Part shown: positions 18,291-26,582 of the stretch, in pieces
Position numbering within the stretch: the stretch's first letter is position 1
How the letters are laid out: each line of letters begins with the position of its first letter
Assembly: GCA_025357795.1 (NCBI GenBank)
Contig: JANYLN010000010.1
Coordinates: 1-36,931, forward strand
Direction: 5' to 3'
Length of the DNA stretch: 36,931 nt
Origin: Planctomycetota bacterium
GTDB taxonomy: Bacteria > Planctomycetota > Phycisphaerae > UBA1845 > JANYLN01
Position numbers and translations under genes: made by a program
The notes under the pieces: model-generated
Database searches by the model: none
Told to the model about the DNA's origin: nothing
The model's input: only the letters and a program-made list of their open reading frames with translations

Positions 18291-18307
18291 TGGAACGATT
18301 CGTTCCA
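18291..18307. promoter_or_regulatory. 17-bp palindrome downstream of the PhnD-like gene
   Basis: TGGAACGATTCGTTCCA reads the same on both strands apart from the central base. It lies 32 nt after the lipoprotein stop and 103 nt before ispF. It could be an operator for ispF, or a hairpin ending the upstream transcript (GGTTTTG follows shortly). The sequence does not decide between these. Confidence 0.35.
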
Positions 18308-18409
18308 GGACTTGGTTTTGAAGACCACGCAGGTGCTATCGCATAAGAAGTATTCGCAGGTCGGGCAGGAAATCCTTACCCGGCCGGCTGTGTTAGATGG
18401 ACGCGACGG

Positions 18410-18928
18410 ATGAATAGTGACAGAAGAATCGTCGAGGCGGTGGGTTTGGGCTGGGACCTGCACCGGTTGGAGGCGGGGCGGCCGCTGATCCTGTGCAACA
18501 TCACGATCCCCTTCGAAAAGGGATTGTTGGGTCATTCGGATGCGGACGTTGGCCTGCATGCGGTTACCGATGCGCTGCTGGGGGCGGCCGGGCTGGGCGA
18601 TATCGGCGAGAAGTTCCCCCCCAGCGACCCGAAGTGGAAGGGCGCCGACAGTGGCAGACTGCTCCAGACGGTCCTGGAAGATGTGAAACGGGCGGGCTGG
18701 CACGTTGTCAACGTCGATGTGACGATTGTCGCCGAGCGGCCGAAGATGACCCTCCACAAGGCCCAAATGCGTCAGCGGCTGGCGGAACTGTTGGATGTTG
18801 GGCCCGAGCGGGTTAACATTAAGGCGAAGACCTCCGAGGGCGTGGACGCCGTGGGCAAGGGTGAAGCGATCTCGGCATACGCGATTGTGGGCCTTGGCCG
18901 AGCGGATGCCGGCTGCGCCGGTGCGTAA
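18410..18928 (+). CDS. ispF: 2-C-methyl-D-erythritol 2,4-cyclodiphosphate synthase
   Basis: This 172-residue enzyme carries out step 5 of the non-mevalonate isoprenoid pathway, turning CDP-ME-2-phosphate into ME-2,4-cyclodiphosphate with release of CMP. Zinc ligands are visible in GLGWDLHRL (Asp and His) and in the LLGHSDADVGLHAVTDALLG block. The substrate-loop GDIGEKFPPSDPKWKGADS and the C-terminal KAKTSEGVDAVGKGEAISA are typical. The length fits the family (about 160), with a short C-terminal tail. It sits 24 nt before cysS, an operon pair known from other bacteria. No ispD is next to it in this window. Confidence 0.95.
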   Translation: MNSDRRIVEAVGLGWDLHRLEAGRPLILCNITIPFEKGLLGHSDADVGLHAVTDALLGAAGLGDIGEKFPPSDPKWKGADSGRLLQTVLEDVKRAGWHVVNVDVTIVAERPKMTLHKAQMRQRLAELLDVGPERVNIKAKTSEGVDAVGKGEAISAYAIVGLGRADAGCAGA

Positions 18929-18952
18929 GACGATTTGAGCGGAGCGAGAGTG

Positions 18953-20470
18953 ATGGCGATACAGGTATACAACACGCTGACGCGTCGCAAGGAACCGTTC
19001 GAGGCCGTGCAGCCCGGCAAGGTGGGTATGTACGTCTGCGGGCCGACGGTTTACAAGCCGTCGCACCTGGGACACGCGGTCGGGCCGATCATCTTCGATA
19101 CGATCAAGCGCTACCTGCAGTACCGGGGCTACCAGGTCCGCTGGGTGGTCAATGTCACCGACGTCGATGACAAGCTGATCGTCGAGTCGGCGAATCAGAA
19201 GACCACCGTATTTGAGCTGGCGGAGCGGGTGACGGCTGACTACCTCGCCAATCTGAAGAAGCTCAACGTCGTCGGCATCGACGATCTGCCCCGAGCAAGC
19301 GAGTGCATCCCGGAGATCATCGAGATCGTCCAGCGACTGATCGACCGCGGGGCAGCGTACCCGGTCGATGGCGACGTCTACTTTGACATCATTAAGGACG
19401 AGGACTACGGCAAGCTCTCCAACCGCAAGCCGGAGGAGCAGGCCAGCGGCACGCGAGAGGGGCTGGTCCTGGGCGGCAAGCGGAATCCGGGTGATTTCGC
19501 CCTGTGGAAGGCCTCCAAGCCTGACGACCCAGACGAGGTGAAGTTCGATTCGCCTTGGGGCAAAGGCCGGCCAGGCTGGCACATTGAGTGCTCGGCGATG
19601 AGCAGCAAGTACCTGGGCCAGCCGTTCGATATTCATGGCGGCGGAATGGACCTGATCTTCCCGCACCACGAGAACGAGATCGCTCAGAGTGAAACCGCCC
19701 GCGGCTGTCAGTTTGCCAAGTACTGGATGCACAACGGTCTTACGCGGATCAACACCAAGAAGATCTCCAAGTCGGACCCGGAGATGCAGGACCTGCTTCG
19801 CCGGCTGACGCTGAGCGCCCTGCTGAACGAGTATAGTCCGGAGCTGATCCGCTTCTTCGTCCTGCAGACGCACTATCGCAGGCCGATCGATTTCTCGAAT
19901 GACGCGATGGAGTCCTCCAACAAGGCCCTTAGTACGTTCTACCGGTTCTTTGAGCGGGTGGAGCGGATTACCGGGACGAGCCCGTACGACGTTCCGTTCA
20001 AGCCGGAGGGCGCGGCCGGGATCGCGGACCCGGTTGCCGGGGCCTTCCTCAAGACCGTCGCGGAATACAAGCTGCGGTATGAGGAGGCGATGGATGACGA
20101 CTTCAACACGGCCGGCGGCATCGCCGCGCTGTTTGAACTGGTCACGTTCATCAACCGCTTCGCGGACGAGCAGCAACTCGAGGCAAGCAAAGGCGTTAAG
20201 GCCGACGCCGCCCAGTCGCTGCAGTCCGCCGCGGGTACGGTGATCTTCCTGGGCCAGTTGCTGGGCCTGTTCAGCGAGAAGCCGCCCAAGGCGGAAGAGT
20301 CGCTTGGGGGCGAGCTGACAGCGAAGCTGGTCGAGCTGCTGATCGACGTGCGTAACAAGGCTCGCAAGGCCAAGCAGTTCGAGATCGGCGATCATATTCG
20401 GACCCAGCTGGCTGCGATGGGCGTGAAGCTCGAGGACCGGCCGGACGGTACGATCTGGCGGATGGAATAG
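18953..20470 (+). CDS. cysS: cysteinyl-tRNA synthetase
   Basis: This 505-residue class I aminoacyl-tRNA synthetase has the Rossmann start MYVCGPTVYKPSHLGHA, with zinc Cys29 and a HIGH-type motif HLGH (38-41). A second zinc ligand lies in WHIECSAM, and GGGMDLIFPHHENEIAQSE is diagnostic for CysS. The KMSKS loop reads KKISKS (about residue 270), a tolerated variant. The C-terminal DALR-type helical domain is present. The ATG at 18953 has GGAGCGAGAG just upstream and is preferred over the frame opening at 18935. It follows ispF by 24 nt and was probably co-transcribed with it. Confidence 0.96.
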   Translation: MAIQVYNTLTRRKEPFEAVQPGKVGMYVCGPTVYKPSHLGHAVGPIIFDTIKRYLQYRGYQVRWVVNVTDVDDKLIVESANQKTTVFELAERVTADYLANLKKLNVVGIDDLPRASECIPEIIEIVQRLIDRGAAYPVDGDVYFDIIKDEDYGKLSNRKPEEQASGTREGLVLGGKRNPGDFALWKASKPDDPDEVKFDSPWGKGRPGWHIECSAMSSKYLGQPFDIHGGGMDLIFPHHENEIAQSETARGCQFAKYWMHNGLTRINTKKISKSDPEMQDLLRRLTLSALLNEYSPELIRFFVLQTHYRRPIDFSNDAMESSNKALSTFYRFFERVERITGTSPYDVPFKPEGAAGIADPVAGAFLKTVAEYKLRYEEAMDDDFNTAGGIAALFELVTFINRFADEQQLEASKGVKADAAQSLQSAAGTVIFLGQLLGLFSEKPPKAEESLGGELTAKLVELLIDVRNKARKAKQFEIGDHIRTQLAAMGVKLEDRPDGTIWRME

Positions 20471-20475
20471 AACGG

Positions 20476-20500
20476 CAGTTGCCAGTAGCCAGTTGCCAGT
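20476..20500 (+). repeat. short direct repeat between cysS and ruvC
   Basis: CAGTTGCCAGT occurs at 20476-20486 and again at 20490-20500, with AGC between the copies. A related sequence in the opposite orientation (CAATTGGCTACTGACAG, 26583-26599) matches 14 of 17 positions of 20479-20495 and also lies in a gap between genes. This suggests a small dispersed intergenic repeat family. Confidence 0.45.
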
Positions 20501-20545
20501 GAAGAGCAACGGCAATGACGATGATTTGCCGTCTGCGAGGCTGTG

Positions 20546-21049
20546 ATGAGGATTTGCGGCATTGACCCCGGTCTGCGGATTACCGGCTACGCCGTGATCG
20601 AAGCCGAGGGCGCAAGGGTGAAGCTTGTCGAGGCTGGCGTGGTCCGGCCGGACAAGGAGTGCACGCTGCCCGTGCGCCTTCGCCAGCTGTCGCTCGAAGT
20701 TCATGACGTCTTCAGCGAGCACCGCCCCGATATCATTGCTGTCGAGAAACTGTATAGTCATTATGCCCACCCAGTTACAGCGATTCTCATGGGCCATGCC
20801 CGCGGTGTGATCCTGGCCTCGGCCGCGCAAGCCCATATAGAGATAAAGGACATCGCCGCTACTCAGATAAAGCGTTTGCTGACGGGCAATGGCCACGCCA
20901 GTAAGGTGCAGGTCCAGGGGGCCATCATGCACGTATTGGGCCTCAAGGAGACCCCCGAGCCCCCTGACGTAGCGGACGCCATCGCTATCGCCTTAGCGGG
21001 CTGGCGGTTGTCGGAGAGCTCGCGGCTTTCGAACCGGTCGGGCGGGTAA
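20546..21049 (+). CDS. ruvC: RuvC, Holliday-junction resolvase
   Basis: This 167-residue RNase H-fold endonuclease cuts four-way junctions after RuvAB migration. All four catalytic acids are recognisable: Asp7 in GIDPGLRITGY, Glu67 in VEKLYSH, and Asp141 and Asp144 in PPDVADAIAIAL. The length fits the family. ATG 20546 is chosen with GAGG 5 nt upstream, over the GTG three bases earlier. It lies 75 nt after cysS and precedes ruvA by 148 nt, in the order ruvC-ruvA-ruvB found in many bacteria. Confidence 0.95.
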   Translation: MRICGIDPGLRITGYAVIEAEGARVKLVEAGVVRPDKECTLPVRLRQLSLEVHDVFSEHRPDIIAVEKLYSHYAHPVTAILMGHARGVILASAAQAHIEIKDIAATQIKRLLTGNGHASKVQVQGAIMHVLGLKETPEPPDVADAIAIALAGWRLSESSRLSNRSGG

Positions 21050-21125
21050 GCGATCTCACCTAGGCCGCCTCTGAACCTGCCGAGCATGCCGCGTGTGTGC
21101 CGGCGGAGTTTCTGATACTTCCGGC

Positions 21126-21154
21126 TTGGAATCAGGGACTTGTTAGGGTAAACT
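21126..21154 (+). promoter_or_regulatory. candidate promoter of ruvA-ruvB
   Basis: TTGGAA (21126-21131), a 17-nt spacer and TAAACT (21149-21154) lie 43 nt before the ruvA start. Both hexamers match four to five consensus positions. It would let ruvAB be expressed apart from ruvC. Confidence 0.45.
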
Positions 21155-21197
21155 AATAAGCCATAGATATAGTGGTCCGCAGATCTGGCAGGTACCA

Positions 21198-21848
21198 ATG
21201 ATTGCGAAACTGACGGGTATTCTGGGCGAGGTGGGTGAGGACCGGGTCCTTGTGGAACGCGAGGGTCTTGGCTACGAGGTGCTGGTGCCGGCGTACCTGG
21301 CGGTGCAGTTGGCGGATCGGATTGGTCAGCCTGTCACGCTGTACACGATGAACTACCTTGAAGGCAGCGCGAACAGCGGCAACCTGATTCCTCGGCTGGC
21401 GGGCTTTGGCAGCGGTGCCGAGAAGAATGCCTTTCAGCAACTGTTGGGCGTCAAGGGCTTTGGCGTGCGAAAGGCGCTTAAGGCCTTGGCGGTGCCGATC
21501 GGGCAGGTGGCGGCGGCGATCGAGCAGGGGGATACGGTCTCGCTGTCGCGGCTGCCGGGGATCGGCAAGCGGACGGCTGAACAGATCGTTGCGTCGCTTC
21601 GGGGCAAGCTGGCGGCGATTGCATTTGAGGACAAGATCCTGGCCAATCTGAACGGTTCGGCGGCGGGCCGGACGCAGGCTACCCTGAACCCGTCGCAGCG
21701 GGATGCTTTGCAGGTGATGATCGCGTGGGGTGACCGCCACCAGGATGCAGAGAACCTTTTGCGAAGGGCGGCAGAGGTTTACAAGGATCTGAAATCACCG
21801 GAGGAGTGGGTCCGGGCGGCCTACAAGATCAAGGCCGGTGGTCTATAA
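21198..21848 (+). CDS. ruvA: RuvA, Holliday-junction-binding subunit
   Basis: This 216-residue protein has an N-terminal OB-type domain (MIAKLTGILGEVGEDRVLVE), two helix-hairpin-helix motifs (LLGVKGFGVRKALKAL and LSRLPGIGKRTAEQIVASL) and a C-terminal domain that contacts RuvB. It binds the four-way junction as a tetramer and loads RuvB rings on opposite arms. The loop carrying the acidic pin is not clear by eye. It precedes ruvB by 53 nt in the same direction. Confidence 0.95.
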   Translation: MIAKLTGILGEVGEDRVLVEREGLGYEVLVPAYLAVQLADRIGQPVTLYTMNYLEGSANSGNLIPRLAGFGSGAEKNAFQQLLGVKGFGVRKALKALAVPIGQVAAAIEQGDTVSLSRLPGIGKRTAEQIVASLRGKLAAIAFEDKILANLNGSAAGRTQATLNPSQRDALQVMIAWGDRHQDAENLLRRAAEVYKDLKSPEEWVRAAYKIKAGGL

Positions 21849-21901
21849 GTCTATAATCGGGCGACTTTTGCCGGAAGATGTAGAGTTGTTGCAGGTGAGT
21901 A

Positions 21902-22966
21902 ATGTTGATGGCACGTGAACGGATCATCTCATCGGAAAGCACGGGACACGAGGAAGAGCAGGTCAACTATGCGCTGCGGCCTCGACTGCTCGACGAGGTC
22001 GTTGGCCAGAGGCAGGTGATCGAGCAGCTCAAGATCGCGCTGGAGGCCGCCAAGGGGCGCGGCGAGGCGATGGAGCACGTCCTGCTGGATGGCCCGCCTG
22101 GCCTGGGCAAGACCACGCTGGCGCATGTGATCGCCAACGAGATGGGCACGAACGTGCGTGTAACCAGTGGCCCGGCCATTGGTAAGCAAAGCGACCTGAT
22201 GACGGTGCTGACGAACCTGGAGCCGGGAGAGATCCTGTTTATCGACGAGATCCACCGGCTGGCGGCGGCGGTTGAGGAGTTTTTGTATCCGGCGATGGAG
22301 GATTTTCGGGTCGATTACACGCTGGAAGGCGGGTTGGGCGGGCGGACGATCAACTTCAAACTGAACCAGTTTACGATGATCGGGGCGACGACGCGGGCGG
22401 GGCTACTTACGGCGGCGCTGCGGGATCGGTTCGGGATCCACTTTCATCTGGATTTCTATAAGCCAGAAGAGCTTAAGACGATTCTGACGCGGTCGGCAAA
22501 GATGCTGGGTGTGGCGGCGGATGACGATGCGCTGGAGCTGATGGCGGATCGGAGCCGGGGGACGCCTCGGGTGGCGAACCGGCTCTTGCGGCGGGCGCGG
22601 GATTATGCACAAGTGCGGAGCGATGGGCACCTTACGGCCAAGGCTGCTGAGCAGGCGCTGGAGATCCTGCAGATCGATACGCTGGGGCTGGACGATCTGG
22701 ATCGGTCCTATTTGCGGACATTGATCGGGATGTACGAGTGTGGGCCGGTAGGTGTGGAGGCCTTGGCAGCGACGATGGGCCAGGAGCGCGATACGTTGGA
22801 AGATGTTGTGGAGCCGTATCTTCTGCAGATTGGGTTTGTGCTGCGGACGCGGCAGGGGCGGTGTGCGAGTCGGGCGGCGTGCAAGCATATGAAGATGGCT
22901 TACAAGCAGCCGCAGGCGGAGGCGGAGGATGTGGCGGGCCTGTTCAACGATGATAACCAACCATGA
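21902..22966 (+). CDS. ruvB: RuvB, branch-migration ATPase
   Basis: This 354-residue AAA+ motor drives Holliday-junction branch migration with RuvA. It has Walker A GPPGLGKTT (64-72), Walker B ILFIDEIHRL, sensor 1 IGATTRAG, the arginine-finger region LRDRFG, and the winged-helix C-terminal domain with SRGTPRVANRLLRRARDYA. A short N-terminal extension (about 20 residues) precedes the usual start of homology. ATG 21902 has AGGTGA upstream, and an ATG at 21908 is the alternative. A strong terminator follows 36 nt after the stop. Confidence 0.95.
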   Translation: MLMARERIISSESTGHEEEQVNYALRPRLLDEVVGQRQVIEQLKIALEAAKGRGEAMEHVLLDGPPGLGKTTLAHVIANEMGTNVRVTSGPAIGKQSDLMTVLTNLEPGEILFIDEIHRLAAAVEEFLYPAMEDFRVDYTLEGGLGGRTINFKLNQFTMIGATTRAGLLTAALRDRFGIHFHLDFYKPEELKTILTRSAKMLGVAADDDALELMADRSRGTPRVANRLLRRARDYAQVRSDGHLTAKAAEQALEILQIDTLGLDDLDRSYLRTLIGMYECGPVGVEALAATMGQERDTLEDVVEPYLLQIGFVLRTRQGRCASRAACKHMKMAYKQPQAEAEDVAGLFNDDNQP

Positions 22967-23002
22967 TCTAAGGACTTGTGAGTAAGGCCCCAGTTCGATC
23001 GT

Positions 23003-23033
23003 AAGCCGCTGATTGCCAGCGGCTTTTATTTTT
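23003..23033 (+). terminator. strong intrinsic terminator after ruvB
   Basis: AAGCCGCTG (23003-23011) pairs perfectly with CAGCGGCTT (23017-23025) across the 5-nt loop ATTGC, followed by TTATTTTTG. It is a textbook hairpin with a U-tract, ending the ruv transcript before dinB. Confidence 0.88.
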
Positions 23034-23045
23034 GCCCGCAAACCC

Positions 23046-23079
23046 TTACAAACACCTAACTTGACCGCTATACTGCGGT
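23046..23079 (+). promoter_or_regulatory. dinB promoter with a palindrome over the -10
   Basis: TTACAA (23046-23051), a 17-nt spacer and TATACT (23069-23074) lie 58 nt before the dinB ATG. The -10 is framed by a perfect inverted repeat, ACCGC-TATACT-GCGGT (23064-23079), which is where a repressor would act. It does not match the usual Gram-positive (CGAAC-N4-GTTCG) or alphaproteobacterial (GTTC-N7-GTTC) LexA boxes. Confidence 0.5.
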
Positions 23080-23132
23080 GCATCGGACGCTGTTCTGTAG
23101 TTGTTGGTGGCCAAGGCTGCAGGAGATGTCGG

Positions 23133-24731
23133 ATGGCGGGGCGGGTTGGCAAAGGGTGTGGCAAAAAGGAGTTGGGCCGGCAGCTGGGATTGTTTGATCC
23201 GGTGGTGGTGGACGGCAGAGGCGGAGGCACGGAGCAACGGCAGGAGAAACCGGAGCCGGCTGGTATGCCACCAACGGCGCCACCAAACAGGTCTGGGCCA
23301 AGCGAGCGCAGCGTGAAGATGGGCGGGATGCGGGGTTTAGGCTGGGTGAAGCTACCGGGGGCGAAAGCGCCATTTCCGGCGTCACTGGTAGTGATGACGG
23401 CGGATCGGAGCCCGCGGGTTGAGAGCCGGCGGATCGAGTTGCCTACGTTCGAGCAGCGGCTGATCATGCTGCTGGACATGGATGCGTTCTTTGCGTCGGC
23501 GGAGCAGGTGGCGCGGCCAGCGCTGAAGGGCAAGCCGGTGATCGTGGGCGGGCTGGTGACGGATCGCAGCGTGGTGGCGTCGGCGTCGTACGAGGCGCGG
23601 GCGCTAGGCGTGAAGACGGCGATGCCGATCGCGCAGGCGCAGAGGATCTGCCCGCAGGGGGTGTTTCTGCGGGGCAACTACGAGATGTATTCGTCGCTGT
23701 CGAAGAAAGTCATGGAAATATGTAATACCGTCACGCCGCTCGTGCAGCAGGCGAGCATTGACGAGGCGTACATGGACCTGACTGGCACGCAGAGGCTGTA
23801 TGCGACGGCTGGAGCACCGGCAGGGGCGCGGCCGATGGCACCCAAAGCCGAGGCGCGGAACTGGCCTGTGGGGCTGGCGGAGAGGTTGCTGGGGACGATC
23901 CGGCGGGAGACGGGGCTGGGGGCGACGATCGGGATCGGCTCGAACAAGCTAGTTGCGCGGATGGCGATGGAGCATGCCAAGCCGGGCGGGGTGTGTTTCG
24001 TGTGGCCCGGGTATGAGGCGGCGTTCCTGGCGATGTGCCCGCTGGCGGACATACCGGGGATCGGCCGACAGACCGCGGCGATGCTGGCGGACTACAACCT
24101 GCGGACGGCGGCGGATGTGCAGAAGACGGGGCGAGAGCTGCTGGTGGTGACGTTTGGCGAGCGGTTCGGGCAGATGCTGTACGACTGTGCGTGGGGACGG
24201 GGCTCGGCGCATCTGGATCTGGCGTACGCGCAGAAGTCGATTAGCAGAGCGACGTCGTTCGAGCGGGACACGACGGACATGGGCTACATCAAGTCCATGC
24301 TTTACTACCTGACGGAGCGAGCGTGCCGGGCGCTGCGGCAGATGGGGCAGGCGGCCTGGACGGTGTCGGTGAAGCTGCGGTACAGCGACTTTGCGACGGT
24401 GGACAAGGCCCGGACGCTGGGGGAGCCCAGCAACCACGATGACATCGTGTACAAGGCAGCGGAGGAGTTGCTGGAGAATCTGTACAGCCGAGCGGTTTCG
24501 GTGCGGCTGGTGGGTGTGCAACTGTCGGGGTTTACCGGGGCGGACCAGGTGCAACTGCAGATGTGGCAGCCGGAGCAGGTGCGGCATGGGCGGCTGTATG
24601 AGATGAGCGATCGGATCCGGGACCGGTATGGGTTCTGCGCGTTGATGAAGGGGCCGACGATCGAGTTGATGGGCAAGATGGAGCAGGATGCGGCGGGGTT
24701 GAAGCTGCGGACGGCGTGTTTGACGAAGTAG
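23133..24731 (+). CDS. dinB: Y-family DNA polymerase (Pol IV-like) with a long N-terminal extension
   Basis: This 532-residue polymerase copies past DNA lesions. The palm begins near residue 110: LDMDAFFASAEQ holds the first metal Asp (115) and the steric-gate aromatic, and SIDEAYMDLTG holds the Asp210-Glu211 pair. A helix-hairpin-helix thumb (LADIPGIGRQTAAML) and a little-finger domain follow. Pol IV is usually about 350-400 residues. Here an extra ~105 residues, rich in Gly, Pro and Arg, lie in front. They contain RQLGLFDP (16-23), a good match to the QLxLF sliding-clamp motif, normally found at the C-terminus. The C-terminus here has no obvious clamp motif. ATG 23133 has AGGAG 7 nt upstream. 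Confidence 0.88.
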   Translation: MAGRVGKGCGKKELGRQLGLFDPVVVDGRGGGTEQRQEKPEPAGMPPTAPPNRSGPSERSVKMGGMRGLGWVKLPGAKAPFPASLVVMTADRSPRVESRRIELPTFEQRLIMLLDMDAFFASAEQVARPALKGKPVIVGGLVTDRSVVASASYEARALGVKTAMPIAQAQRICPQGVFLRGNYEMYSSLSKKVMEICNTVTPLVQQASIDEAYMDLTGTQRLYATAGAPAGARPMAPKAEARNWPVGLAERLLGTIRRETGLGATIGIGSNKLVARMAMEHAKPGGVCFVWPGYEAAFLAMCPLADIPGIGRQTAAMLADYNLRTAADVQKTGRELLVVTFGERFGQMLYDCAWGRGSAHLDLAYAQKSISRATSFERDTTDMGYIKSMLYYLTERACRALRQMGQAAWTVSVKLRYSDFATVDKARTLGEPSNHDDIVYKAAEELLENLYSRAVSVRLVGVQLSGFTGADQVQLQMWQPEQVRHGRLYEMSDRIRDRYGFCALMKGPTIELMGKMEQDAAGLKLRTACLTK

Positions 24732-25049
24732 GGCGGTGGTTATTTACGCTGTGTGCAGGCCTGGTTGAAGCCTATCGCGGGTTGGGCTGCTGTTGCGGGA
24801 GTGCAGCGGTAAAGAGCCCGGACGAGGATCTGGCGGACAGGTGCAACCTTGTGGTCATCCGGCCTGTATTACTTCAAGGCTACCACAATGTTGGCACGAG
24901 GGTCCGAAAACCGACGGGGGAGGGAGCGATTGCTTCAGGCGCTTAACTGTTTGTCCGACAAGAACAGAAGCAGCGGCGTCTGCATCCAGTGGGGCGATAC
25001 GCTTGAGGTCGTATACAAACAAGTTGCCTGAGGCGGAGTTTCGGATACC
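24732..25049. other. intergenic region with a possible small ORF
   Basis: About 318 bp lie between dinB and the sigma factor gene. A plus-strand frame at 24849-25031 could encode 60 residues (ending GDTLEVVYKQVA), but it lacks a convincing ribosome-binding site and I recognise no family. No terminator or clear promoter is visible. Confidence 0.3.
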
Positions 25050-26354
25050 ATGATTAAACGTGCAAGTCATCCTTGGCGAAGATTCCATGCCGGGCAGGAT
25101 TTCGGTGGGACCCGGTTGGCGCAGTCCGGTGGTGGGATGCGGAGGCTGGAGGGCAGAAGTGTCGCCATCGAAGCCGGTCTACAGTACTACCTTCGCTGCA
25201 TCAATGAAGCGCCTCTGCTCACGGCCGAGCAGGAGCACGAGTTGGGGAGGAAGGTGCACGCCGGGATCGAAGCGGGCGAGCAGCTCACTGACGGCGAGAT
25301 CGACATGGCGACCTTCGAGCGGCTGCAGCTCGAATCGCAGGAGGCCCGCACGGTGATGGTGCGGTCGAACCTGCGGCTCGTGGTCAATATTGCCAAGCAG
25401 TTCGGGAATCGGGGGCTGCCGCTGTCGGACCTGATCGAAGAGGGCAACCTGGGGTTGCTGCGGGCGGTCGAGGGGTATGACCCGTCGCACGAGACGCGTT
25501 TCAGCACGTATGCCAGTTGGTGGATCAAGCAGGCCATCAAGCGGGCGCTGATCAACAGCGTCCAGTCGATTCATATTCCGGCGTACATGGTCGAGGAGAT
25601 CAGCCGGTGGAAGCAGGCGACGGCGGAGCTGGAGGACAAGCTCGGCCGACCGGCGACGATGGAGGAGATGTGCCAGCATCTGGAGATCAAGCCGCGCAAG
25701 GCGCGGATCATCCGCAAGGCCATCCGGGCGATCAGCAACCCGGCGCGGGCGACCGAGGAAGAGGAAGGTCTGACGCTATCGGAGATGATTGCGGACGAGA
25801 AGACGCCGCGGCCTGACGAGTTGTTGTTCAACGAATCGGATGCCTCGTCGGTGCGGGACGTACTGGCGAAGCTGGATGAGCGGGAATCGACGATCCTGCG
25901 GCTGCGGTTCGGGCTGGACGGCAACCGGCTGATGGAGTTGACGGATGTGGCCGGGCAGGCGGAGGTCGAGGTCCGCGAGATATGCGAGCGGGTTAACCGG
26001 GCGGTTCGCGACTGCGGCGACGAGGTGCTGCAGAAGGCGATCGGCCTGATGTTTTACGCGTCGCGGCCTGAGGCGACCCTGCTGGACAGCCTGGCCGAGC
26101 AGTTGGGCTGCAGCGTAGCGTTTCTGAGGCAGCGGCTGCAGTCGCTGTACGACTCGCTGGAAGGCGAGGAGCACGCGTGGGTGGGCATGCGGTTTGGGCT
26201 GGTGCCGCAGGAAGGGATGACGCTGAAGGAGATCGGCAAGAAGATCGGTCTTACTCGCGAGCGGGTCCGCCAGATCGAGCACGGGGCCCTGGAGAAGATG
26301 AACCGGATGATGAGTGAGGAAGAGGATCGGACGGTGGGGCTGAGGACGGAGTAA
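25050..26354 (+). CDS. sigma-70 family factor with an apparently duplicated region 4
   Basis: This is a primary/group 2-type sigma factor of 434 residues. Region 1.2 is at about 45-70 and region 2 at 97-170, with the -10-recognition stretch RFSTYASWWIKQAIKRALI. Region 3 lies at 175-255. Region 4 appears twice. The first copy (265-322) starts LAKLDERESTILRLRFGLDG and has a degenerate helix-turn-helix. The second (361-422) has LYDSLEGEEHAWVGMRFGL, then EIGKKIGLTRERVRQIE, the usual -35 reader. About 38 residues separate them. Normal factors have one copy. ATG 25050 has a poorly spaced GGAG, and ATG 25137 is an alternative start. Either keeps region 1.2. Confidence 0.85.
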   Translation: MIKRASHPWRRFHAGQDFGGTRLAQSGGGMRRLEGRSVAIEAGLQYYLRCINEAPLLTAEQEHELGRKVHAGIEAGEQLTDGEIDMATFERLQLESQEARTVMVRSNLRLVVNIAKQFGNRGLPLSDLIEEGNLGLLRAVEGYDPSHETRFSTYASWWIKQAIKRALINSVQSIHIPAYMVEEISRWKQATAELEDKLGRPATMEEMCQHLEIKPRKARIIRKAIRAISNPARATEEEEGLTLSEMIADEKTPRPDELLFNESDASSVRDVLAKLDERESTILRLRFGLDGNRLMELTDVAGQAEVEVREICERVNRAVRDCGDEVLQKAIGLMFYASRPEATLLDSLAEQLGCSVAFLRQRLQSLYDSLEGEEHAWVGMRFGLVPQEGMTLKEIGKKIGLTRERVRQIEHGALEKMNRMMSEEEDRTVGLRTE

Positions 26355-26449
26355 CGGCAAGGGCAAGGGTTATTCGTTATTTGTTAACGGCAATACCTAT
26401 CTCGCTGTGACAGCGACGGGCCGCGTGTGGCAAAAGACTCCGAAAATGG

Positions 26450-26482
26450 ACCGGTTGGCAGGTGAAGAGCCTGCCAGCCGGT
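26450..26482 (+). terminator. hairpin after the sigma factor gene
   Basis: ACCGGTTGGCAGG (26450-26462) pairs with CCTGCCAGCCGGT (26470-26482) across TGAAGAG, 13 bp with one G-U pair. It is followed only by TTCGTCT, so the U-tract is weak. Its place between the sigma gene and the next promoter supports a terminator role. Confidence 0.6.
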
Positions 26483-26513
26483 TTCGTCTACTGGCAAAGT
26501 GCGGCTGGGTTCG

Positions 26514-26519
26514 TATACT
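26514..26519 (+). promoter_or_regulatory. -10 box of a candidate promoter for the YchF-like gene
   Basis: TATACT lies here, with CTGGCA at 26491-26496 and a 17-nt spacer, about 105 nt before the ATG at 26624. The -35 is weak. It lies just after the hairpin at 26450-26482. Confidence 0.4.
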
Positions 26520-26582
26520 CTTGCGGGCGAGGATGGTAGTGGCGCGGCCGAAGGTGTTTGGGCCGGCCAGGTTCGCAAGTAA

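Noticed and set aside
17045-20932. A 1295-codon minus-strand open frame
   Set aside because: It lies antisense to the lipoprotein gene, ispF, cysS and part of ruvC, all with clear families. Its protein is rich in Leu, Arg and His like other GC-rich shadow frames.
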